Virus record (IMG/VR): IMGVR_UViG_3300021962_000096
Coordinates: 1-64,000 of that record
Source of the DNA: a virus
Strand: one strand, 5' to 3'
DNA: 64,000 bases
Shown here: piece after piece, positions 60,015 through 64,000 of the stretch
How positions within the stretch are numbered: the stretch's first letter is position 1
How the letters are laid out: every line of letters starts with the position of its first letter
Notes under the pieces: generated by a model
Database searches by the model: none
What the model was told of the DNA's origin: nothing
What the model saw: only the letters and a program-made list of their open reading frames with translations
Made by a program: the position numbers and the translations under genes

Positions 60015-60806
60015 TCAAATAATACGAGTTTTTTCGTGACCGACACGAACGCGGGGGTCACACCAGATCTTAAAGCCTGCTTCGATAGCATCGAGACAGA
60101 ATGATACGTCCTCACCACACATGTCTTGGACTGCACCAGATTCAAAGACTTGCATCTTAGGAGCGAACCAAGGATACTCCAGGTTCTCAAAGACGCCCTT
60201 CTTGATCAGTACCCATCCAAATCCAGTATAGTCGCATGTGAAGGGTTTCTGACGCTTGCTAAGGGTCTCAATGGTTTCATGATTCATAACACCGCCATTC
60301 TTGCGGAATTCTTCTTCATCAAGCCAGTGAGCAACAGAGGAAGTATGACCGTCTTCTGTGAGATACCATCCACAAACAATCTCCTTCTCATCAACTTCGC
60401 CTGTCTCTTCGTCTGGTGCGGGGAATGCCAGATCACAGAGTTGCCAGAATTTACCAGTGTCAAAGACGATATCACTATCAATCCAGAGTTGGTAATCATA
60501 GTTCATTTTGCCATCCCAAGGAATTTGCTTAGGACCACGCAGAACGTTTGCACCAAGAACCTTACAACGTGCAAAGTTGACCATAGACGAATAGTCTTGA
60601 GAGATCTGAATTGCACAACCGTTTTGAACAAGATCAAAACAAAGTTGCAGGAAGTTCTTCATAAAGATGTAAGAACAGCCTCGACCTGGCAGACACATCA
60701 CAATGGTCTTACCACGCATTCTTTCCATAATTGCAGGGTAGTCCCATTCCGTCTTTGGTGTTGATTTCTTTGGAGGGACAGTCTTTACAGTAAATCCTTT
60801 TGCCAT
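60015..60806 (-). CDS. glycosyltransferase-like protein (GT-A fold)
   Basis: 263 residues. The motif QLWIDSDIVFDTGKFWQL is a DxD metal/nucleotide-sugar site of GT-A enzymes; preceding it are KTIVMCLPGRGCSYIFMKNF and SMVNFARCKVLGANVL, and following are a CGWYLTED segment, CDYTGFGWVLIKKGVFE and CGEDVSFCLDAIEAGFKIWC with DPRVRVGHEKT. That layout is typical of family-2-like glycosyltransferases in cyanophages. The acceptor is unknown (phage DNA base, virion protein or host surface glycan). The gene has its own sigma70-like promoter at 60831-60859. Note that a sugar-nucleotide dehydrogenase-like gene is also in the window. Confidence 0.85.
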   Translation of the reverse strand: MAKGFTVKTVPPKKSTPKTEWDYPAIMERMRGKTIVMCLPGRGCSYIFMKNFLQLCFDLVQNGCAIQISQDYSSMVNFARCKVLGANVLRGPKQIPWDGKMNYDYQLWIDSDIVFDTGKFWQLCDLAFPAPDEETGEVDEKEIVCGWYLTEDGHTSSVAHWLDEEEFRKNGGVMNHETIETLSKRQKPFTCDYTGFGWVLIKKGVFENLEYPWFAPKMQVFESGAVQDMCGEDVSFCLDAIEAGFKIWCDPRVRVGHEKTRII

Positions 60807-60830
60807 AACTTTTGGTTGGTTTCAGTTCAA

Positions 60831-60859
60831 ATTTTAACAGAGAATAATAGGTTAGTCAA
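60831..60859 (-). promoter_or_regulatory. sigma70-like promoter for the glycosyltransferase
   Basis: Minus-strand TTGACT (60854-60859), 17-base spacer, TAAAAT (60831-60836), 25 bases or more before the ATG at 60806. The -35 begins 4 bases after the stop of the upstream 91-residue gene. Confidence 0.65.
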
Positions 60860-60862
60860 TAC

Positions 60863-61138
60863 TTAGGAATCTTCTTCCCTTATTCTTTCTAGTTCCTTTT
60901 GTTTTTCAACTCGTTGCTTTAGTCTATGAGCAGCAATATCATTTCCAATTTCAGTCATAGGTCTATCTATCCATTCTTCATAACGTAGATCTTCTAAAGA
61001 ATATGAAGTCTGCATTAATCCTACCATACCTCGAACAGTCTGCCAAAGGGCGTCGAACTCTTCCTCGGGTACCTCTGCAGCAATACATTTATCGCCAGCA
61101 AAGATGTTATAGATCTTCGGATAAGAATTGTTAGTCAT
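60863..61138 (-). CDS. hypothetical cyanophage protein (91 aa)
   Basis: 91 residues beginning MTNNSYPKIYNIFAGDKCIA with a VPEEEFDALWQTVRGMVGLM helix and a charged C-terminal helix (RLKQRVEKQKELERIREEDS). I recall similar short proteins in other marine cyanophages; no function is known. It has no transmembrane segment and no obvious catalytic residues. It is isolated between a terminator upstream and a promoter downstream, so it is probably a monocistronic early gene. Confidence 0.7.
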   Translation of the reverse strand: MTNNSYPKIYNIFAGDKCIAAEVPEEEFDALWQTVRGMVGLMQTSYSLEDLRYEEWIDRPMTEIGNDIAAHRLKQRVEKQKELERIREEDS

Positions 61139-61185
61139 GAACCTTATGAATAATGTGATTATTCTCTTTCCTTACTATATATGCG

Positions 61186-61221
61186 AATAAAAATACCCCT
61201 AGGGCGGAAAACCCTATGGGG
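61186..61221 (-). terminator. terminator after the 48-residue membrane protein gene
   Basis: Minus-strand CCCCATAGGG, loop, CCCTAGGGG with one bulged base, then TATTTTTATT. It separates the 48-residue gene from the 91-residue gene. Confidence 0.75.
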
Positions 61222-61255
61222 ACAAAAAATATATCCGGTAATTTTTTTCTGTGTT

Positions 61256-61402
61256 TTATTTTGTAAGCGTATTATATATGACTACTAATAAAAATCCAAA
61301 AGCAATAAAAAATGGGCGTGGATAACGAATCATCCATCCTGCCAATACTACCTTCCAGAAATTCCAATATGGACCTCTGCGACGGTATTGATATCTTCTC
61401 AT
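61256..61402 (-). CDS. small membrane protein (48 aa)
   Basis: Read directly: ATG at 61402, TAA at 61256. The sequence begins MRRYQYRRRGPYWNFWKVVL and contains one membrane helix (about residues 31-44, FFIAFGFLLVVIYN) after an aromatic, strongly basic N-terminus. By the positive-inside rule the N-terminus stays in the cytoplasm. I recall near-identical short proteins in other cyanophages; unknown role (early host-membrane takeover is a guess). A terminator follows; a 200-base leader with a sigma70-like promoter precedes it. Confidence 0.8.
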   Translation of the reverse strand: MRRYQYRRRGPYWNFWKVVLAGWMIRYPRPFFIAFGFLLVVIYNTLTK

Positions 61403-61605
61403 ACTTCCGGAAAAATTTTTTTTAGAATGATATAATGCTCGCGTTTTGTCACCTCTGTAGGTTAGGGTAGTTTGCCTTTTTTATATACGGGGGCAACGCG
61501 GCACGGCACGATATAAACGCCGCCCCTAAAACACTGTCGTTTCACTGATACTCTGCTATTATAATACGGGAGACTGACTGTTGTCAACCCCCCGCACAGT
61601 TACTA
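61403..61605 (-). other. long structured leader upstream of the small membrane protein
   Basis: 203 bp without a gene. From the predicted start near 61550 the transcript has about 150 bases of leader. It contains GGGGCGGCG and, about 19 bases later, CGTTGCCCC, which can form a 9-bp stem with two G-U pairs. Near the ATG are the palindromes TTCCGGAA (61405-61412) and AAAAATTTTT. Confidence 0.5.
61558..61587 (-). promoter_or_regulatory. consensus sigma70-like promoter for the small membrane protein
   Basis: Minus-strand TTGACA (61582-61587), 18-base spacer, TATAAT (61558-61563): both hexamers perfect. It is flanked upstream by a six-G tract (61588-61593). Confidence 0.85.
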
Positions 61606-61743
61606 TCAGAAATCGATAGGATTCAGCGTAGGACCATTATCATCAGACTGCTGATTGTCTTCGGTGAGACTATCAAGAATCTCCAGGATTTCAGTGCCAT
61701 TGTTAGCACGACCCAGAAGAGAAAGCATCACGGACTTGGACAT
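61606..61743 (-). CDS. small protein with MSKSVMLSLL start (45 aa)
   Basis: Read directly: ATG at 61743, TGA at 61606. It begins MSKSVMLSLLGRANNGTEIL and ends GPTLNPIDF. The start resembles a family of short early proteins of cyanophages that I know only as hypothetical. One short amphipathic helix and an acidic tail. There is no purine-rich ribosome site; the bases before the ATG are pyrimidine-rich (CTTCTTAAC). Confidence 0.7.
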   Translation of the reverse strand: MSKSVMLSLLGRANNGTEILEILDSLTEDNQQSDDNGPTLNPIDF

Positions 61744-61812
61744 GTTAAGAAGAAAAGTGTAATGAACTGTGTGGTGCCTAGTTTATACTCTTGCGACAGG
61801 AGTGAGTGTTAC

Positions 61813-62058
61813 TTAGAGGTCAAACACATCGCTATTGATCTGGATGACATTTACCTTGGGGTCATTATACTTAACCCCGTCACCTGTTTTTGCATTTGAA
61901 CCGATGTAATCACAGAAGGATTGATAGTCACCACACTCCATAGCAAGGTGATACAAACCCTCGTCATTGTTGATCCACAGAGCAACATTCCAGGTCTCGT
62001 AATTTTCCCAACCGTTATAAGAAACGTCGAGAGCATTACGTTGGAAAGTTGTAGTCAT
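61813..62058 (-). CDS. small early protein with GWENYETWNV motif (81 aa)
   Basis: 81 residues from ATG at 62058. The motif NGWENYETWNVALWINNDEG is a recurring signature of short phage and bacterial proteins of unknown function. I prefer this ATG over an in-frame TTG at 62097, which would fall inside the repeated AAAGGGGGGTCGT box. The bases before the ATG are CTTCTCAC rather than a ribosome site. Its leader resembles that of the 112-residue gene at 63412. Confidence 0.8.
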   Translation of the reverse strand: MTTTFQRNALDVSYNGWENYETWNVALWINNDEGLYHLAMECGDYQSFCDYIGSNAKTGDGVKYNDPKVNVIQINSDVFDL

Positions 62059-62096
62059 GTGAGAAGCGACGTGCTTACATAACTGGTACACTTTCA

Positions 62097-62109
62097 ACGA
62101 CCCCCCTTT
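62097..62109 (-). repeat. G-tract box copy 1 (upstream of the 81-residue gene)
   Basis: Minus-strand AAAGGGGGGTCGT, identical to copies at 63461-63473 and 63856-63868. Eighteen bases after the six G lies TTATGT (62077-62082), then GTAAGCAC. Confidence 0.85.
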
Positions 62110-62172
62110 CTATTACTCACGGAGAGACGGTATAAGATAAGGGGTACAGATCTGCAGAAGACTGATAATAAC

Positions 62173-62346
62173 TCACCACGAGTCAGGTCTACTTAAGTCC
62201 TCTACATATGCATCACAGTGTTCCGAACCCTGCAAGTCGAATAACTCTTCCCAGTCAATTTGATGCGGATCGAAATCACCCATCACGTCAAGTTCCAGCG
62301 TGATGCGATACTTATTCTTCTGCGCTTGCTGATAAACTACTGACAT
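62173..62346 (-). CDS. small early protein (57 aa, RITLELDVMGDFDPHQIDW type)
   Basis: Read directly: ATG at 62346, TGA at 62173. It begins MSVVYQQAQKNKYRITLELD, continues VMGDFDPHQIDWEELFDLQG and ends SRPDSW. The TLELDVMGDFDPHQIDW segment is one I recall from marine cyanophages, with no known function. GGAG lies 9 bases before the ATG. It has both a sigma70-like and a perfect late promoter upstream. Confidence 0.8.
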   Translation of the reverse strand: MSVVYQQAQKNKYRITLELDVMGDFDPHQIDWEELFDLQGSEHCDAYVEDLSRPDSW

Positions 62347-62374
62347 GATTGTGCTCCGTAAGTGTTACTGTCCT

Positions 62375-62403
62375 ATTGTAAATTACGTGGGAGATATTGT
62401 CAA
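62375..62403 (-). promoter_or_regulatory. sigma70-like promoter for the 57-residue gene
   Basis: Minus-strand TTGACA (62398-62403), 17-base spacer, TACAAT (62375-62380), about 30 bases before the ATG. Confidence 0.8.
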
Positions 62404-62415
62404 TCTTTCAGAGTT

Positions 62416-62423
62416 TATTTATA
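62416..62423 (-). promoter_or_regulatory. perfect late promoter upstream of the 57-residue gene
   Basis: Minus-strand TATAAATA, identical to the T4 late consensus, 13 bases upstream of the sigma70-like -35. The gene could therefore be on both early and late. Confidence 0.65.
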
Positions 62424-62478
62424 ACCATTTCTGATATTTTTGTACTGTCAATCCTCAGAAATTCTTATCGGCGGGGTC

Positions 62479-62508
62479 TTGACATTTTGGGCGCGTTCGT
62501 GTTAGAGT
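62479..62508 (+). promoter_or_regulatory. possible plus-strand sigma70-like promoter
   Basis: Plus-strand TTGACA (62479-62484), 18-base spacer, TAGAGT (62503-62508). There is no plus-strand gene downstream, so the product would be a non-coding RNA antisense to the early genes. The -10 is only moderate. Confidence 0.4.
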
Positions 62509-62537
62509 GCTCGCTAAGATCACAACACCAGAGCACA

Positions 62538-62589
62538 TTTAAAGAGACATAAACACAGGGTCACAGCATACTTAAACAGACATAAGTAG
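62538..62589. repeat. imperfect direct repeat in the gene-free region
   Basis: TTTAAAGAGACATAAACAC (62538-62556) and CTTAAACAGACATAAGTAG (62571-62589) agree at 14 of 19 positions, centred 33 bases apart. Confidence 0.5.
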
Positions 62590-62744
62590 AGACCTTAAAT
62601 ATACCTTCTATTCTCAATTATAACCCTTATTGATTCTCATTAATACACATTATTGCGAACGATATAATCAACTCATATACATTTAAAAATACATTTTTAA
62701 TCGATTTTTAAACGTTTTTAATGTTATTTAAGTAAAAACCCATT

Positions 62745-62771
62745 AAAAAAGAGGGGTTGTAATCCCCTCCT
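62745..62771 (-). terminator. terminator after the 45-residue paralogue
   Basis: Minus-strand GAGGGG, loop ATTACAA, CCCCTC, then six T (62750-62745). About 15 bases later a TTAAATAA late-like motif occurs. Confidence 0.75.
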
Positions 62772-62772
62772 C

Positions 62773-62910
62773 TCAGTATGTCATAATACTAGCAATCGTT
62801 CCTGCTCGTGTATAGAAATCGACCATTCTTTCTGCTTCATTATAGGTATTAAACCCTTGAAACTTCCACCCTTGAGAGTAAGGACAAAACCAGCGAATCG
62901 TTGTTCTCAT
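62773..62910 (-). CDS. small early protein, paralogue of its upstream neighbour (45 aa)
   Basis: Read directly: ATG at 62910, TGA at 62773. It begins MRTTIRWFCPYSQGWKFQGF and contains NTYNEAERMVDFYTRAG. It is clearly related to the neighbouring 44-residue protein (WRYQSFPTLEEAERMIAFYR): both have Trp-x-x-Gln-x-Phe, then EAERM, then FY. The two genes are 6 bases apart and most likely arose by tandem duplication. No family name; a beta-strand pair and one helix are likely. The terminator follows the stop. Confidence 0.75.
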   Translation of the reverse strand: MRTTIRWFCPYSQGWKFQGFNTYNEAERMVDFYTRAGTIASIMTY

Positions 62911-62916
62911 TATACA

Positions 62917-63051
62917 CTACCCGACCAACTTAGCAGGACTTCCACAAGAACGATAAAACGCTATCATACGTTCTGCTTCCTCAAGTGTGGGGAAAGATTG
63001 ATACCTCCACTCACACATGTTATAGGGAGTTTTGTATGTAATCGTGAACAT
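62917..63051 (-). CDS. small early protein, paralogue of its downstream neighbour (44 aa)
   Basis: 44 residues from ATG at 63051 to TAG at 62917. It begins MFTITYKTPYNMCEWRYQSF and ends SCGSPAKLVG. A longer reading from 63252 in the same frame would overlap almost all of the 112-residue gene, so I reject it. Related to the next gene as described there. No ribosome site; CAATC precedes the ATG, as also in front of the 57-residue gene (CAATCATG in both). Confidence 0.75.
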   Translation of the reverse strand: MFTITYKTPYNMCEWRYQSFPTLEEAERMIAFYRSCGSPAKLVG

Positions 63052-63073
63052 GATTGTTGTTGGTTGGTGTATA

Positions 63074-63412
63074 TTATGCGAAGCAATAACCAGAGAAGAA
63101 GTCTTCAGTTTGGAACGTTTTACCACCATCTTTAGTGACACGAACGAACCAATTATATGCTTTCTGAAATACACCTTCACCACTAACACAGTGTTCAGAG
63201 CAGATAGCATTGAGACGTGATTTAGTGGTAACAGACTGATAACCACCATCAAAGATCATCACAAAGTTATCACCCACAGTAGCAATATGATTGCCATGGA
63301 GATAGACTTTCGACTCATTAGTTTCATCGCAGTAGACTACAGCAGTGTTACCAGATTGCCAGTTCTGATTGTTAGAAATGGCATCATTCATTTGCTTTTC
63401 GATCTTACGCAT
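63074..63412 (-). CDS. conserved early protein (112 aa, MRKIEKQMNDAI type)
   Basis: 112 residues. The start MRKIEKQMNDAISNNQNWQS with GNTAVVY, VYLHGNHIATV and TTKSRLNAIC is a pattern widespread in cyanophages and some other phages, where it is always hypothetical. A later TKDGGKTFQTEDFFSGY segment is also conserved. It has a mostly beta-type pattern. The ATG at 63412 is preceded by CTTCTCC rather than a ribosome site. Its promoter region contains the second G-tract box and a TATAGT/TAGTGT -10 candidate. Function unknown. Confidence 0.85.
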   Translation of the reverse strand: MRKIEKQMNDAISNNQNWQSGNTAVVYCDETNESKVYLHGNHIATVGDNFVMIFDGGYQSVTTKSRLNAICSEHCVSGEGVFQKAYNWFVRVTKDGGKTFQTEDFFSGYCFA

Positions 63413-63460
63413 GGAGAAGTTTTGAGTTGAGGTTGTGCTTACACTATAGGGACAGTTTCG

Positions 63461-63473
63461 ACGACCCCCCTTT
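63461..63473 (-). repeat. G-tract box copy 2 (upstream of the 112-residue gene)
   Basis: Minus-strand AAAGGGGGGTCGT. TAGTGT lies 18 bases after the six G (or TATAGT after 16), followed by GTAAGCAC as in copy 1. Confidence 0.85.
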
Positions 63474-63491
63474 AAGTAACTTGGAATTGCA

Positions 63492-63644
63492 TTAGATTAC
63501 ACCAACTTCGATTTCTTTGATGTTAAGTCCACACAACTGATTGTAGACACGTTCTTGAATTGTAGAGCATTTTTCTTTAGAACGTTCATACCAAATCGTA
63601 CAAAGTCCATCGCCAGTTGTAACCTTAATCCGAATATCTTTCAT
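63492..63644 (-). CDS. small early protein (50 aa)
   Basis: 50 residues from ATG at 63644, chosen over an in-frame ATG at 63689 because the 63644 ATG has a strong ribosome site GGAGG about 8 bases upstream and only then avoids overlapping the previous gene. It begins MKDIRIKVTTGDGLCTIWYE and ends IKEIEVGVI. A beta-hairpin and helix are likely; no family recognised. Confidence 0.7.
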   Translation of the reverse strand: MKDIRIKVTTGDGLCTIWYERSKEKCSTIQERVYNQLCGLNIKEIEVGVI

Positions 63645-63648
63645 TATA

Positions 63649-63837
63649 TCAACCTCCGAACATTTGATCAAACAGAGGAGTTTCCTCAAATTGTTTCATC
63701 TCACGCATAGCAACAAGATGATTAATGTGTGCTTGAATTGCATCAATCTGATTCTGCAACTTTTCCTTCTTAAAGTTCAGTTCCATGATTGAACGGTTGA
63801 TCTCAACTCGATTCATCTTTATGCAAGTGTCATTCAT
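63649..63837 (-). CDS. small coiled-coil early protein (62 aa; a later start possible)
   Basis: 62 residues from ATG at 63837, or 55 from ATG at 63816 (MNRVEINRSIMELNFKKEKL). Mostly one coiled coil (KKEKLQNQIDAIQAHINHLV), with a short FDQMFGG end. If the G-tract box upstream really is part of a promoter, the 63837 ATG would fall in the -10 element and the 63816 start is preferred. The following gene begins 4 bases after its stop. No family recognised. Confidence 0.65.
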   Translation of the reverse strand: MNDTCIKMNRVEINRSIMELNFKKEKLQNQIDAIQAHINHLVAMREMKQFEETPLFDQMFGG

Positions 63838-63855
63838 ACTACTGAAACGATTTGG

Positions 63856-63868
63856 ACGACCCCCCTTT
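63856..63868 (-). repeat. G-tract box copy 3 (upstream of the coiled-coil gene)
   Basis: Minus-strand AAAGGGGGGTCGT, beginning directly after the stop codon of the partial gene. TAGTAT lies 18 bases after the six G. Confidence 0.85.
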
Positions 63869-64000
63869 CTAGTTTTGAAAGTACCATCCGACTGCTTTCA
63901 TCATTGAAATCAACTTTTCATGAATTTCATTTACATTCTCATCATCCAATTCATCTACACATTCGACCTCAATAATATCATTGAAGTTGATACTACCATC
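63869..64000 (-). CDS. C-terminal end of an acidic early protein (cut by the right edge)
   Basis: 43 residues up to a TAG at 63869; the frame is open to base 64000, so the start is outside. It contains an acidic run (VECVDELDDENVNEIHEKL) and ends SMMKAVGWYFQN. No family recognised. The coding character is supported by the absence of stops in the frame and by the neighbouring box starting exactly at the stop. Confidence 0.6.
   Translation of the reverse strand, partial: DGSINFNDIIEVECVDELDDENVNEIHEKLISMMKAVGWYFQN

Larger units (their letters stand above)
62347..62772. other. gene-free 426-bp region with promoters on both strands
   Basis: No credible gene on either strand. The left third holds two minus-strand promoters; the centre holds a plus-strand sigma70-like promoter and two imperfect 19-bp direct repeats; the right third is very AT-rich (62600-62745) and ends in a minus-strand terminator. 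Origin, non-coding RNA or control region are all possible. Confidence 0.55.

Noticed and set aside
62059-62097. Upstream TTG start giving a 94-residue version of the GWENYETWNV protein
   Set aside because: The TTG falls within the repeated G-tract box and the extra residues vary with it; ATG at 62058 fits the leader shared with the 112-residue gene.
62479-62772. tRNA gene in the gene-free region
   Set aside because: No cloverleaf, T-loop GTTCGAATC-like motif or anticodon arm could be found; the AT-rich part cannot form stable arms.
63052-63252. N-terminal extension of the 44-residue protein to 111 residues
   Set aside because: The extension is entirely inside the 112-residue gene in another frame; the conserved part begins at MFTITYKT.
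63645-63689. Upstream ATG for the 50-residue early protein
   Set aside because: It overlaps the preceding gene, while the ATG at 63644 has a strong GGAGG site at good distance.

Overview
This window is a structural and replication segment of a T4-like marine cyanomyovirus, that is, a myovirus of Synechococcus or Prochlorococcus. The basis is the one-directional order of T4 homologues (neck, tail, head, late sigma factor, recombination genes), cyanophage-typical extras (a very large baseplate gene, collagen-like fibres, a vWFA-type metallopeptidase, many tiny early proteins) and AT-rich DNA. Every gene I can support lies on the minus strand, so transcription runs from high to low coordinates. 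Fifty-eight genes are listed; eleven are short genes of 43-58 residues, one of them starting with GTG and one cut by the window edge. No tRNA, CRISPR, insertion sequence or reverse transcriptase was seen.

Region by region, in transcription order. (1) 64000-60860: early region of very small proteins with host-type promoters, a thrice-repeated box (AAAGGGGGGTCGT) and a 426-bp gene-free stretch (62347-62772). (2) 60806-60015: a GT-A-like glycosyltransferase with its own sigma70-like promoter. (3) 59988-30229: a small basic protein, then the baseplate and neck genes gp25, gp6, a 4097-residue gp7-position giant, a lectin-domain fibre, gp8, a 2487-residue DUF4815-type protein, two small proteins, gp13, gp14 and gp15. 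(4) 30232-19012: gp16 (small terminase), then about 10.7 kb of fibre, adhesin and small packaged-protein candidates. (5) 19001-8342: gp17, a small zinc-finger protein, gp18, gp19, gp20, gp67, a structural protein, gp21, gp22 and gp23. (6) 8256-1: a tail-tube-fold protein, UvsY, UvsW, gp55, gp47, gp46, a UDP-glucose-dehydrogenase-like protein, and the N-terminus of a metallopeptidase that leaves the window.

The genes fit one programme. Early and middle genes appear to use sigma70-like promoters, including one in front of gp55. Gp55 then directs late transcription from TATAAATA/CTAAATA-type sites, which recur in front of head, tail and fibre genes. Head assembly (gp20-gp67-gp21-gp22-gp23), tail assembly (gp25, 6, 7-like, 8, 13, 14, 15, 18, 19) and packaging (gp16, gp17) are nearly complete here. 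UvsW, UvsY, gp46 and gp47 supply recombination-dependent replication. The most interesting leads are the repeated G-tract box in early promoters, terminators fused to late promoters, and a trio of small genes next to gp17 that carry possible capsid-targeting N-termini.
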